Shown one piece after another: positions 35,456-44,148 of a stretch of DNA of 64,000 bases; position 1 is the first letter of the stretch; the number at the start of each line of letters is the position of its first letter. The stretch lies in NCBI RefSeq assembly GCF_900115905.1, contig NZ_FOYD01000001.1, positions 609,024-673,023 of the forward strand, given 5' to 3'. Under the pieces are notes generated by a model that was not told where the DNA came from, ran no database searches, and saw nothing but the letters and a program-made list of their open reading frames with translations. The DNA is from Halopseudomonas formosensis (GTDB taxonomy: Bacteria; Pseudomonadota; Gammaproteobacteria; Pseudomonadales; Pseudomonadaceae). The translations under genes were made by a program, and so were the position numbers.

Positions 35456-36418
35456 TCAGTTGGCTGCGGTGTGGGTCGGGGGTGCCCAGACCACTTCGCT
35501 GATGTTCAGCTCCCGCGGGATCAGCTTCAGCTGGTAGAAGGTGTCGGCGATGTCCTGCTGGGCGCGGATCACTTCCGGGCTCAGCGGACGGGGGCCATAG
35601 CCCTGGCGCAGCAGCGCGGTACGGGTGATCTCCGGGCTCAGGCCGAGCAGTGGCGCCACCTGGGCCACGGCCTCATCCGGGTTGTGCCTGGTCCAGTTGC
35701 CGATGGCCTCGATTTCCTCGAGCAGAATTTGCAGCACCTGGGGGTTGTCCCGGGCATAGCTGCGGGTGGACAGGTAGAACTGGTAGTTGCTGACCAGACC
35801 CTCGCCGTTGGCCAGGGTGCGGGCCCCGATCTGTTGCTCTGCGGCGGACTGGAAGGGGTCCCAGATCACCCAGGCATCGACGCTGTTGCGTTCGAAGGCG
35901 GCCCGGGCATCGGCCGGCGGCAGGTAGACGGGCGTGATGTCGTCAATACTCAGGCCGGCCTGCTCCAGCGCACGGACCAGCAGGTAATGCACGTTGGAAC
36001 CCTTGTTCAGGGCAATGCGCTTGCCCTTGAGCTCGGCCACCGAGGTGATGGGGGAGTCGCTGGGTACCAGAATGGCTTCGCTGGTGGGAGCCGGCGGTTC
36101 ATGGGCGACATACAGCAGATCCGCACCGGCGGCCTGGGCAAATACCGGCGGGGTTTCCCCGGTGGTGCCGAAGTCCACCGCGCCCACATTCAGCCCCTCC
36201 AGCAGTTGGGGGCCAGCCGGGAACTCGATCCAGCGAACGTTCACGCCCTGTTCGGCCAGCCGGCGGTCCAGTTCGCCATTGGCCTTGAGCAGCACCAGGG
36301 TGCCGTATTTCTGATAGCCGATGCGCAGATCGGCTGCGTTGGCCTGGGTAACAGCGCCGAAGGACAGGGCAGCGGTCAGGAGTGCTGCCAAGCCGCGGCG
36401 CAGGGTGACCTTGTTCAT
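35456..36418 (-). CDS. ssuA: Aliphatic sulfonate ABC transporter substrate-binding protein
   Basis: A 320-residue periplasmic binding protein with a signal peptide (about residues 1-28, ending TQANA) and the typical mature start ADLRIGYQKYGTLVLLKANG. GAVDFGTTGETPPVFAQAAG and LKGKRIALNKGSNVHYLLVR are SsuA hallmarks. It delivers sulfonates to SsuBC. The 88-base gap before it may hold a processing site, but nothing clear is visible. Confidence 0.95.
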   Translation of the reverse strand: MNKVTLRRGLAALLTAALSFGAVTQANAADLRIGYQKYGTLVLLKANGELDRRLAEQGVNVRWIEFPAGPQLLEGLNVGAVDFGTTGETPPVFAQAAGADLLYVAHEPPAPTSEAILVPSDSPITSVAELKGKRIALNKGSNVHYLLVRALEQAGLSIDDITPVYLPPADARAAFERNSVDAWVIWDPFQSAAEQQIGARTLANGEGLVSNYQFYLSTRSYARDNPQVLQILLEEIEAIGNWTRHNPDEAVAQVAPLLGLSPEITRTALLRQGYGPRPLSPEVIRAQQDIADTFYQLKLIPRELNISEVVWAPPTHTAAN

Positions 36419-36506
36419 GGTCTTCTCCTTGCGATGGGTTTGGTAGCCTGCTGACCCGTTGGCGGGTGAGTAAGGCGGGTTATGCTCGGTTTGGTGCCCG
36501 GTCCGG

Positions 36507-37091
36507 CTAGATGCTCCAGCGGGCGTGGATCAGTCGGTCATTCAGTACCCTGGGGTCGATCGGCGCCGGGCGTCTGGCCAGCGCGGCGATGAAATGCTCC
36601 AGGGCATCGTCAAGACGTTCCAGCAGGCTTTCGTCGAACTGCGCCGGCTCGCCGTACTGGATCAGGTGGTCGGTAGCGAACACGCCGTGCAGGGTTTCCT
36701 GCGCCTTGAGCGCGGCCAGTACCGGTTTCAGTGCATAGTCCACCGCCAGCATGTGGCTCTGGGTGCCACCGGTGGCAATCGGCAGTACCACCTTGTGCGC
36801 CAATGCCCGCTCCGGCAGCAGGTCCAGCAGCACCTTGAGCGCACCGGCGAAGGAGGCCTTGTACACCGGCGTACCGATAATCAGGCCATCGGCCCGGCTG
36901 ACCTGCTCGCCGAAGTGGCGGATGGCCGGGCTGTCAAAGCGGGCCAGCAGTAGCTCGGCTGGATCAAACTGGTGGATGTCGAAATGCACCACCTCCACCC
37001 CGCGCTGGGTCAGCCAACCTCTAGCCTGATCCAGCAGTAGGCCGGTACGTGAGCGTGAACTGGGACTGCCACCAATGGTTATAACCAGCAT
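36507..37091 (-). CDS. ssuE: NAD(P)H-dependent FMN reductase SsuE
   Basis: A 194-residue flavodoxin-fold reductase. Its [11 protein letters not shown] segment binds FMN phosphate, and [20 protein letters not shown] is the conserved core of NADPH-dependent FMN reductases. It supplies FMNH2 to SsuD. It is first in the reverse-strand ssu operon, and its upstream gap (37092-37206) is markedly AT-rich. Confidence 0.95.
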   Translation of the reverse strand: MLVITIGGSPSSRSRTGLLLDQARGWLTQRGVEVVHFDIHQFDPAELLLARFDSPAIRHFGEQVSRADGLIIGTPVYKASFAGALKVLLDLLPERALAHKVVLPIATGGTQSHMLAVDYALKPVLAALKAQETLHGVFATDHLIQYGEPAQFDESLLERLDDALEHFIAALARRPAPIDPRVLNDRLIHARWSI

Positions 37092-37190
37092 TAACCTTTT
37101 TCCTTATAATCTTTAGTTCTGAGAAGAACCCCGGATGGAGCTGAGAATAGCAGTGGATTTATATTTCTCTAAATCATTAGTTTTCATTTT

Positions 37191-37203
37191 GTAATTCATT
37201 TTC
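37191..37203 (-). promoter_or_regulatory. AT-rich motif upstream of ssuE
   Basis: GTAATTCATTTTC on the + strand, 100-112 bases before the ssuE start, closely resembles GTTATTCGTTTTC before lsfA and GTTGATTCGATTT before the OprD gene at 44149. The whole 115-base gap is AT-rich against a GC-rich background. A role as a CysB-type sulfur-starvation activator site is inferred. Confidence 0.4.
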
Positions 37204-37206
37204 GTT

Positions 37207-37935
37207 CTAAGTCGGTTGCTGATACAGGGCGGTCAGCGCCTCGCCCTTGATCAGTGCCAGTTCCGCGGCGCGACGATCCCGCGGCTGAGCCAGTGGCACA
37301 TCCAGCTCCGCGACGATGCGGCTGGGCCGGCCGCCGAGAATGATCACCCGGTCGCTCAGGTACACCGCCTCATCCAGATCGTGGGTCACCAGCAACACGC
37401 TGATCTCGTACTGGGCGGCCAGCTTGATCACCAGGTCCTGCAGCTTCATCCGGGTGAAGGCATCCACCGCGCTGAAGGGTTCGTCCAGCAGCAGCACCTG
37501 GGGGCGACCGTAGAGACCGCGGGCGATGGCCACGCGCTGGGCCATGCCGCCGGAGAGTTGCTTGGGCAGCGCATCACCCCGGCCCTCCAGACCGACGTCA
37601 CGCAGCAGCTGACGCACCCAGCGCTCATCCGCCCGGCGCCCGTCGGCGAAGCCGATGTTCTCTGCCACGCTCAGCCAGGGCATCAGGCGTGGTTCCTGAA
37701 ACACCACACCGATGCCCGACCCGGTACCGAAGTCGAGCAGCGGGTTGCGCTCCATAGCGCCGTGGAAGTGGGTGTCCAGTCCGGCGGCGATGCGCAGCAG
37801 GGTGCTCTTGCCGCAGCCGCTGGGTCCCAGCAGGCTGATGACCTCGCCGGGTGCCAGCGCCAGGCTGACGTCCTCCAGCACCGTGAGCTCGGCAAAGGAC
37901 TTGTGGATGTTGCTCATGCGTAACAGGGCGCTCAT
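37207..37935 (-). CDS. ABC transporter ATP-binding protein, nitrate/sulfonate/taurine type
   Basis: A 242-residue ABC ATPase with Walker A GPSGCGKST at residues 37-44, signature LSGGM (Q replaced by M), Walker B VLLLDEPFSAVDAF and H-loop VTHD. It belongs to the sulfonate/nitrate/taurine class, but the protein is a distinct paralogue of SsuB. The start at 37935 overlaps the permease stop and has AAGGAG upstream. It forms a second organosulfur transporter with the two genes upstream. The same set lies between ssuE and lsfA in P. aeruginosa as I recall; the substrate may be sulfate esters or another sulfonate. Confidence 0.88.
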   Translation of the reverse strand: MSALLRMSNIHKSFAELTVLEDVSLALAPGEVISLLGPSGCGKSTLLRIAAGLDTHFHGAMERNPLLDFGTGSGIGVVFQEPRLMPWLSVAENIGFADGRRADERWVRQLLRDVGLEGRGDALPKQLSGGMAQRVAIARGLYGRPQVLLLDEPFSAVDAFTRMKLQDLVIKLAAQYEISVLLVTHDLDEAVYLSDRVIILGGRPSRIVAELDVPLAQPRDRRAAELALIKGEALTALYQQPT

Positions 37936-38768
37936 TGACTCTGCTCCTTGCCATTGAAGTTGTCCCGCCAGCCCAGCATGCGTTTTTCCAGATGCTTGAG
38001 CAGGCTGTCGGTGAGCTTGCCCATCAGGGCCAGGGTGATGATGGCGGCCAGCACCAGATCGGGGCGTGACACTTCCCGGCCGTCGGTCAGCAGGTAGCCG
38101 ATGCCCTCGGTGGCGGCCAGCAGTTCGGCGGCCACCACGCACAGCCAGGCCATCGACAGCCCGTTGCGCAGCCCGGTGAACAGATAGGGCAGGGCTGCCG
38201 GCACCATGATCCGCCTCATCAGCGCCGCGCGGCTGAAGCCGAGTTGGGTGCCGACCTCGACCAGCTTGCGGTCGACGTTGCGCACGCCGGCGACCATGTT
38301 CATGTACACCGGAAAGAAGGAGCCGATGGCGATCAGGGTTACCTTCGACACCTCGTCGATACCCAGCCAGATCAGCAGCAGGGGCACCCAGGCCAGGCCC
38401 GGCACTGCGCGCAGGGCCTGGAAGGTGGGATCCAGCCAGGCCTCGAGTTGCCGGCTCATGCCTACCAGGGTGCCGATCAGCACCGCCAGACCGGCACCGA
38501 TGCCGAAACCCAGCAATACCCGTTGGGAGCTGGCCGATATATGGGTCCACAGCGGCCCGCCCGCCAGCTCGCGGAAGGTCATCAGCAGGTCGCTGGGCGC
38601 CGGCATCAGCCAGGCCGGAACCCAGCCCCGACTGACACTCAGCTCCAGGAGGGCGATGATGGCCAGCGGCAGCAGCAGGCCGACCGGAGTGAAGCGCAGC
38701 AGACGCACCGCCGACCACCCGGCGATCGGGGTCTGCTGCAGCGCCTTGGGTTGGGCCTGACTGCTCAT
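37932..38768 (-). CDS. ABC transporter permease, sulfonate/taurine type
   Basis: A 278-residue membrane protein with six or so helices and the EAA-type loop VEVGTQLGFSRAALMRRIMV. It forms the channel of the second organosulfur transporter. It overlaps the binding-protein gene upstream and the ATPase gene downstream by four bases each (ATGA), so the three are translationally coupled. Confidence 0.9.
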   Translation of the reverse strand: MSSQAQPKALQQTPIAGWSAVRLLRFTPVGLLLPLAIIALLELSVSRGWVPAWLMPAPSDLLMTFRELAGGPLWTHISASSQRVLLGFGIGAGLAVLIGTLVGMSRQLEAWLDPTFQALRAVPGLAWVPLLLIWLGIDEVSKVTLIAIGSFFPVYMNMVAGVRNVDRKLVEVGTQLGFSRAALMRRIMVPAALPYLFTGLRNGLSMAWLCVVAAELLAATEGIGYLLTDGREVSRPDLVLAAIITLALMGKLTDSLLKHLEKRMLGWRDNFNGKEQSQ

Positions 38769-39736
38769 GGTGCCGCGTCCTGAACCACGCGTTCGGCGAT
38801 ATCGGCTGCCAGCAGGGTATCCAGGGTGCCCTCGACGTCGGCCGTGCCGCGCAGGATGTTGTCGGCCTGCAGCAGGGGAATGACCGGCCTGATCGCGTCC
38901 AGGTGGGCCTGGCCGGGGATCGGACGACTGAAGTCATAGCGGGCCAGCTGCAGGCGGATCACCTCGACCGGCAAGCCGGTTTCCCGGGCGACCAGGTCAG
39001 CGGTCTCTTCCGGGTGGGCGATGATCCACTGGCGTGCCCGCTCATAGGCCCGGAGCACGGCCTCGACGGTTTCCGGGTCCTCGCTCAGCACCCGTTCGCT
39101 GGTATTGAGGAAGGCGCCCAGGCCGAATTCCGGATTGCGATAGACGAAGCGGGCACCGCCTGCCTCCGAAGCAGCCATGTGCGGATCGAGTCCGGCCCAG
39201 ACATCCACGCGACCCTGCTCCAGTGCGGTGCGACCCTCGGGATGCTGCAGGTGCACGATGCGTACGTCCCGGGAGCCGAGACCATGGCGCTCTAGGGTAC
39301 GCAGCAGAAAGAAGTAGGGATCCGTGCCCTTGGTTGCGGCGACGCGCTTGCCGCGGATGTCATCGACCGACTGGATGGGGGAGTCCGCCGGTACCACCAG
39401 CGCGCTGGGCTCTGCCCAGAGGTAGCTGTAGACGGTCTTGACCGGCTGGCCGTTGGCCCGGCTGACAAAGGCCGAGATGCTCGAGGTCAGGGCGAACTGG
39501 GTGGCGCCGCTGTTGAGAAATTCCAGGGAGTTGTTGCTGCCGCGGGACAGGACCCATTTGACGCTGCGGTTCTGTTCGGCGAAGTGTTCTTCCAGCCAGC
39601 CCTGATCGCGGATCACCAGGCTCGGCGGGGAATAGTAGGCGTAGTCGAGGCTGACATCGCCGGCGGCGGACGCGCCCAGCGGGGCGAATACGGCCAGGGC
39701 AGCGGCAAACAGGCGCCGCCAGGGAAGCTGTTTCAT
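38765..39736 (-). CDS. ABC transporter substrate-binding protein, sulfonate/sulfate-ester-type
   Basis: A 323-residue periplasmic binding protein with a signal peptide (about 1-25, ending GASAAG). VSLDYAYYSPPSLVIRDQGW opens the mature part, and GKRVAATKGTDPYFFLLRTL is the conserved second-lobe segment. It is distant from SsuA, so it likely binds a different organosulfur compound. The ATG at 39736 is chosen because AAGGAG lies seven bases upstream; an ATG at 39754 is also in frame. Confidence 0.85.
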   Translation of the reverse strand: MKQLPWRRLFAAALAVFAPLGASAAGDVSLDYAYYSPPSLVIRDQGWLEEHFAEQNRSVKWVLSRGSNNSLEFLNSGATQFALTSSISAFVSRANGQPVKTVYSYLWAEPSALVVPADSPIQSVDDIRGKRVAATKGTDPYFFLLRTLERHGLGSRDVRIVHLQHPEGRTALEQGRVDVWAGLDPHMAASEAGGARFVYRNPEFGLGAFLNTSERVLSEDPETVEAVLRAYERARQWIIAHPEETADLVARETGLPVEVIRLQLARYDFSRPIPGQAHLDAIRPVIPLLQADNILRGTADVEGTLDTLLAADIAERVVQDAAP

Positions 39737-39804
39737 GGACATCTCCTTATTCATCTATGGGCATGGCTTTTCTCCTTCTTGTGATCAAGTCAGGCGGGTA
39801 ACTG

Positions 39805-39831
39805 AAAAAGCGCCTGGTCGCAACCAGGCGC
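39805..39831 (-). terminator. Intrinsic terminator after lsfA
   Basis: On the reverse strand a 9-bp stem (GCGCCTGGT / ACCAGGCGC with a four-base loop, 39810-39831) is followed by TTTTT (39809-39805). It ends the lsfA transcript before the binding-protein gene, so the second transporter probably has its own promoter in the short gap to 39737 or is read through. Confidence 0.8.
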
Positions 39832-39849
39832 AAGCGTGACATCCTCGTA

Positions 39850-40497
39850 TCAACCGGCCCGGCGGTTCGGCTGGGGCGTCAGTCGCAGGTAGGGGCGTAC
39901 GGCCTTGTAGCCGGCCGGGAAGCGCTGGCGGATTTCGTCCTCGTCCTTGAGCGAAGGCACAATCACTACATCGTCACCGTCCTTCCAGTTGGCCGGGGTG
40001 GCAACCTTGTGGTTGTCGGTCAGCTGCAGGGAGTCGACCACCCGCAGGATCTCGTCGAAGTTGCGCCCGGTACTGGCCGGGTAGGTGATGATCAGGCGCA
40101 CCTTCTTGTTCGGGTCGATGATGAACAGAGAGCGCACGGTCAGGGTGTCATTGGCGTTGGGGTGGATCAGGTCGTAGAGTTCGGACACCCTGCGGTCATG
40201 GTCGGCGATGATCGGGAAGCCGACGATGGTGTTCTGCGTCTCGTTGATGTCCTTGATCCACTCCAGATGCGACTGCACCGGGTCCACCGACAGGGCGCTG
40301 ACCTTGACGCCGCGCTCGGCGAACCTGTCCTTGAGTTTGGCGGTCAGGCCCAGTTCGGTAGTGCATACCGGCGTGAAGTCCGCCGGGTGGGAGAAGAGGA
40401 TGCCCCAGCTGTCACCGAGCCACTGGTGAAAGCGGATGCGGCCTTCACTGGAATCCTGTTCGAAATCGGGGGCGATGTCGCCCAGTCTGATGCTCAT
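39850..40497 (-). CDS. lsfA: 1-Cys peroxiredoxin LsfA
   Basis: A 215-residue Prx6-type peroxiredoxin that reduces hydroperoxides. The peroxidatic cysteine is Cys45 in HPADFTPVCTTELG. There is no resolving cysteine in the C-terminal half. KVRLIITYPASTGRNFDEIL and VIVPSLKDEDEIRQRFPAGY are typical of the LsfA subgroup. Its expression under sulfate starvation is known in Pseudomonas, and its position next to the sulfonate transporter agrees. It is divergent from the sulfonate-binding protein at 40781. Confidence 0.93.
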   Translation of the reverse strand: MSIRLGDIAPDFEQDSSEGRIRFHQWLGDSWGILFSHPADFTPVCTTELGLTAKLKDRFAERGVKVSALSVDPVQSHLEWIKDINETQNTIVGFPIIADHDRRVSELYDLIHPNANDTLTVRSLFIIDPNKKVRLIITYPASTGRNFDEILRVVDSLQLTDNHKVATPANWKDGDDVVIVPSLKDEDEIRQRFPAGYKAVRPYLRLTPQPNRRAG

Positions 40498-40780
40498 GTC
40501 GTGCTCTCCAGAATGTTGCCGGCGCGGTGGCGCCCGGCGATGGAGAGCACTATGCGTGATATTCTAGAGACTTAAAAAGAATAAATAGTGATTTTGTTAT
40601 TCGTTTTCAGAATTAAGCATGCGGGCATAATTTAATTCCAAAAAATTATTTATTGTTCTTTTTTTAGATTGTTTAGCTTTGTTACACCGGATCACCGGAC
40701 AACCCGAGGCTCGCCTCCGACGTTCCCGATCCGGCTCTGCAATGAGGCGGGTCCTCCATCTTGTTTGCAGAGAGAAGCAT
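40498..40780. promoter_or_regulatory. AT-rich divergent promoter region, lsfA / sulfonate-binding protein
   Basis: This 283-base gap contains an exceptionally AT-rich core (about 40559-40682). The AAAAGAATAAA at 40575-40585 and GTTATTCGTTTTC at 40596-40608 both recur, with small changes, before the OprD gene (45569-45579 and 45589-45601), and the second also before ssuE. It is a likely binding platform for a sulfur-starvation regulator; the identity of the regulator (CysB, for example) is inferred. Confidence 0.55.
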
Positions 40781-41761
40781 ATGAGCACCCATAGCACCAC
40801 CCCGAGTCGCCGGCGTACCCTGCTGGCCACCCTGTTCACCGCCGCCAGCCTGCTGCTGGGGGGCGCGGCCCTGGCAGACACCACCGTCCGCATCGGCTTT
40901 CAGAAGTCGTCCACCCTGACCACGCTGCTGCGCAGTCAGGGAACACTGGAGAAGGCGCTGGCCGAGCAGGGCGTTACCGTTTCCTGGCACGAATTCCCCA
41001 GCGGCCTGCCGCTGCTTGAGGCGCTGAATGTGGGCAACGTGGATTTTTCCGCCGATGTGGCCGATACGGTTCCGGTCTTCGCCCAGGCCGCCGGCGCCCG
41101 TCTGGTCTATGTCGCCCAGGAAGCGCCGTCCCCTACCGCCCAGGCGATTCTGGTCCATGGCGATTCCGATATTCGTGAGTTGAGCGATCTCAAGGGCAAG
41201 CGCGTGGCTGTCACCAAGGCAGCGGGCAGCCACTACCTGCTGATCCAGGCGCTGAAAAAGGCCGGCCTGAGTTTCGCTGATATCCGCCCCTCCTATCTGA
41301 CACCGGCGGACGGCCGGGCCGCCTTCGAGAACCGCAACGTGGATGCCTGGGTGGTCTGGGAACCCTTCCTGACCAGTGCCCAGCGTCAGCTTGCCCCCCG
41401 GGTTCTGGCCGATGGCAGTGACGGACTGGCGGACTACCAGCGTTACTACCTGAGCTCTGTCGCCTTCGCCGAACAGCACCCGGAGGTGCTCAACACCCTG
41501 TTCGAGGAGCTGCGCAAGGGTGGCGAGTGGCTGCGAGCCAATCCCCGTGAGGCGGCAGAGATTCTCGGCCCCCTGTGGGGCGGTCTGGAGCCCGAAATCG
41601 TCGAAGTCGCCAATCGCAAACGCAGCTATGAAGTGCGTCTGGTACAGGCGGACGGGCTGGCCGAGCAGCAGCGCATTGCCGACACCTTCCATGCCGAGGG
41701 GCTGTTGCCGGTGCGGGTGGATGCCAGCGATGTGGTGATCTGGTCACCCGAGGAGCAGTGA
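40781..41761 (+). CDS. Sulfonate ABC transporter substrate-binding protein
   Basis: A 326-residue SsuA-family binding protein with a signal peptide (about 1-28, ending GGAALA). The mature part begins DTTVRIGFQKSSTLTTLLRS and has GNVDFSADVADTVPVFAQAA and DLKGKRVAVTKAAGSHYLL, paralogous to the SsuA at 35456. No ABC ATPase or permease follows, so it must share those of another sulfonate system. The ATG at 40781 follows AGAGAGAAG. Its stop overlaps the next gene's start (TGATG). Confidence 0.9.
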   Translation: MSTHSTTPSRRRTLLATLFTAASLLLGGAALADTTVRIGFQKSSTLTTLLRSQGTLEKALAEQGVTVSWHEFPSGLPLLEALNVGNVDFSADVADTVPVFAQAAGARLVYVAQEAPSPTAQAILVHGDSDIRELSDLKGKRVAVTKAAGSHYLLIQALKKAGLSFADIRPSYLTPADGRAAFENRNVDAWVVWEPFLTSAQRQLAPRVLADGSDGLADYQRYYLSSVAFAEQHPEVLNTLFEELRKGGEWLRANPREAAEILGPLWGGLEPEIVEVANRKRSYEVRLVQADGLAEQQRIADTFHAEGLLPVRVDASDVVIWSPEEQ

Positions 41762-42999
41762 TGACGACCCTGAGCCCATTGCGTACGGCCGCAGGCGCAG
41801 CCGGCATTGCACCCGTGATCAATCCCAGAGTGCTGTCACTGGACGACAGCCAGTGCAGCCAGGCAGTGCCGACCCTGGCGGCGCAGCTGGCGGCCACCGC
41901 CGTGCAGCGCGATCAGCAGGGTGGCTCGGCCCAGGCCGAGAAGCAGCTGTTCCGCCAGAGCGGCCTGCTGCACCTGAGCATACCCCGCAAGTTCGGTGGC
42001 CAGGGCAGTCGCTGGCCGGAAATCTACCGCATCACCCGCTACCTGGCGGCGGTGGACAGCTCGCTGGCGCATCTGTTCGCCTTCCACCACCTGCAGCTGG
42101 CCACCATCCAGCTGTTCGGCAGCGAGCAGCAGCAGAAGCACTGGCTGACCCACACCATCGAACGGGACTGGTTCTGGGGCAATGCCACCAATGGTCGTGA
42201 TACCGGCCTGCAGCTGGTGCGCGAGGAAGACCACTATCTGCTGCTGGGCAGCAAGTCGTTCTGTTCTGGCGCCCTGGGGGCCGACGCGCTGGTGGTGAGC
42301 GCGCCCGTGGAGTTCGGTTCCCAGGAGCGGGTCTTCCTGGCGCTGCCTGCCAGCCGGGACGGGCTGCTCATCGATGATGACTGGGATGGCTTCGGCCAGC
42401 GCCAGACCGACAGCGGCACAGTGCACTTCGAGGGCGTCTATGTGGATCCCGGTGACTTGCTGGAACAGGGGCTGGGCACGCCGCGGGCGACCCTGCGTAC
42501 CTGTGTCTCCCAGATGGTGCTGGTGCAGATCTACCTGGGCAACGCCGCCGGCGCCCTGAGTGCGGCCGTTGACTACATCCATGAGCGGGCGCGCAGCTGG
42601 CCGGGCTCCACCGCGGAGAAGCCGACCAATGATGCGCTCATACAGTTGCGCCTCGGTCAGCTGTGGTCCCGCTTCGATGCCGCCAGCGCCCTTGCCGAGC
42701 GGGCGGCGGAACGCCTGCAACAACTGCTGGACAGGCCCCAGCCCACCCCGGCCGAGCGTGGCGAGCTGGCCACCTGGATTGCCGAGGCCAAGCTGCTGTC
42801 CGGTCGGGTAGCGCTGGATATCACCAGCGAGATCTTCGAAACCATGGGCGCGAGGGCGACCTCCTCCCGATTCGGCTTCGACCGCTTCTGGCGCAACGTC
42901 CGGGTGCACACCTTGCACGATCCGCTGGATCACAAACAGAAGGACATAGGTCGCTGGCTGTTGACCGGGGAGTATCCACCTCCCTCCAACTACAGCTGA
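41761..42999 (+). CDS. SfnB/DszC-like flavin monooxygenase (acyl-CoA dehydrogenase fold)
   Basis: A 412-residue protein of the acyl-CoA dehydrogenase-like monooxygenase group (SfnB, DszC). These use reduced flavin to oxidise organosulfur compounds such as dimethyl sulfone. LHLSIPRKFGGQGSRWPE, FHHLQLATIQLFG, FWGNATNGRD and SEIFETMGARATSSRFGFDR are conserved landmarks. The C-terminal DPLDHKQKDIGRWLL matches SfnB-type ends. It is coupled to the sulfonate-binding protein (1-base overlap), consistent with sulfur acquisition. The ATG at 41761 is used, with AGGAG six bases upstream; GTG at 41758 is in frame. Confidence 0.83.
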   Translation: MTTLSPLRTAAGAAGIAPVINPRVLSLDDSQCSQAVPTLAAQLAATAVQRDQQGGSAQAEKQLFRQSGLLHLSIPRKFGGQGSRWPEIYRITRYLAAVDSSLAHLFAFHHLQLATIQLFGSEQQQKHWLTHTIERDWFWGNATNGRDTGLQLVREEDHYLLLGSKSFCSGALGADALVVSAPVEFGSQERVFLALPASRDGLLIDDDWDGFGQRQTDSGTVHFEGVYVDPGDLLEQGLGTPRATLRTCVSQMVLVQIYLGNAAGALSAAVDYIHERARSWPGSTAEKPTNDALIQLRLGQLWSRFDAASALAERAAERLQQLLDRPQPTPAERGELATWIAEAKLLSGRVALDITSEIFETMGARATSSRFGFDRFWRNVRVHTLHDPLDHKQKDIGRWLLTGEYPPPSNYS

Positions 43000-43480
43000 C
43001 CTGCCGCAGAGGGCGGCAGCATTCCAGCGGCCGGGTGCTCGCTCCCGAAGGAGTGCGGGAGCTAGCGGTACGTGCCGGACACATTCTTACGATTGTCCCC
43101 GGTCGAGCATGGCAACGTGGTGGGTGTTACTGCGGCCGATCCCGCCGGCACCATCTGGGGTGGCAGATAACCACCGCTGGCTTCTGTTCCTTCCTTGCCC
43201 CGGCTGCGGCCGGGGATTTTTTTTCACCAGGTGCTGCGAAGGGCACAGTTCGATCCGCCGATTTGGGGACCTGCGCCTCCGAGAAGAACCTTTTGACTAT
43301 GGGGTTGGCACAAATGGAGTACACAGAATCCGATCGGCCATCGGCTGGAGCGCTGTTCTTGGCGCTGGCTGTGGTCGGGCTGGGTGTTTGCCCTGTTCTG
43401 TCTGCTCGGCCTGCTGGTCGGGTTGGGTGTGCGTCGGTTGCTGAATCAGTGATGGCGCAGAGCCGGTGGGCCGATTTTAT
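43000..43480. other. 481-base intergenic region with no supported gene
   Basis: After the SfnB-like stop codon the region holds an inverted repeat (GCTCCCG at 43041-43047 facing CGGGAGC at 43056-43062) and a strong terminator at 43198-43224. An open frame at 43297-43452 translates to a basic leader, then one hydrophobic helix (GWVFALFCLLGLLVGLGVRR) and LLNQ, but it has no ATG, GTG or TTG at a usable position. It could be a decayed small membrane protein gene. Nothing else is convincing. Confidence 0.6.
43198..43224 (+). terminator. Strong intrinsic terminator
   Basis: CCCCGGC (43198-43204), loop TGCG, GCCGGGG (43209-43215), then A and eight T (43217-43224). It ends the transcript of the sulfonate-binding protein and SfnB-like genes about 200 bases after the last stop codon. 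Confidence 0.88.
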
Positions 43481-44062
43481 TCAGGCCCACCGTCGCTGCT
43501 GTTTTTCGATCAGGTTCTGCAGTTGATAGAGATAGGCAAAGCCCTCTTCCCAGCGGGTATAGCCTGCCTCGGTGTTGATGTGCCCGGCCTGCTCGAGGAT
43601 GATCGCCTGGCTGGCCCAGCTGTCGGCCAGGGTCAGTGCGCGCCCGGCACTGGCGGCACGGTCGTTGGTGGAGCCGATCACCAGACTGGCAAAGCCCAGC
43701 GGCTGTCGGGGGATGGGGGCGAAGTTCTGCAGCGGGGCAGGGCAGCCGTCACGCTCCACGTCCGCCGGCGCCACCAGCAGCGCGCCCTGGACCCTGGCGC
43801 GCAGGGCCGGTGTCGCCTGGGCAGCCCAGTGCGCTACGGTAATGCAGCCCAGGCTGTGGGCAATGAGTATCACCGGACCAGGCTGCGCGGCGATGCAACG
43901 ATCCAGGGCATTGACCCAGTCGGCGCGCCGCGGCAGATGCCAATCGGCCTGCTCGACGCGCTGGGCGCCGGGCAGCAGGCGTTGCCAGTGGCTCTGCCAG
44001 TGGTATCGGCCGGAGCCCTGCCATCCGGGCAGGATCAGGTATCGGGGGGAAGCTGTGGTCAT
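43481..44062 (-). CDS. RBBP9/YdeN-like alpha/beta serine hydrolase
   Basis: A 193-residue single-domain hydrolase of the RBBP9/YdeN family. The nucleophile is in AHSLG (about residue 70), the acid lies near SLVIGSTND and the histidine is in EQAGHINTEAG. WQSHWQRLLPGA and YLILPGWQGSG near the N-terminus are typical. The substrate is unknown. The ATG at 44062 is taken because AGGAG is six bases upstream; the ATG at 44065 is only three bases from it. It lies downstream of an OprD gene. Confidence 0.85.
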   Translation of the reverse strand: MTTASPRYLILPGWQGSGRYHWQSHWQRLLPGAQRVEQADWHLPRRADWVNALDRCIAAQPGPVILIAHSLGCITVAHWAAQATPALRARVQGALLVAPADVERDGCPAPLQNFAPIPRQPLGFASLVIGSTNDRAASAGRALTLADSWASQAIILEQAGHINTEAGYTRWEEGFAYLYQLQNLIEKQQRRWA

Positions 44063-44148
44063 CATGATCTCCTGCGATGGGGGGATTCAGGGTGGCGGGC
44101 AGGTCAACTGCCCGCCAGGTGAAAACGGGCCCAGAGGGCCCGTCCGGA

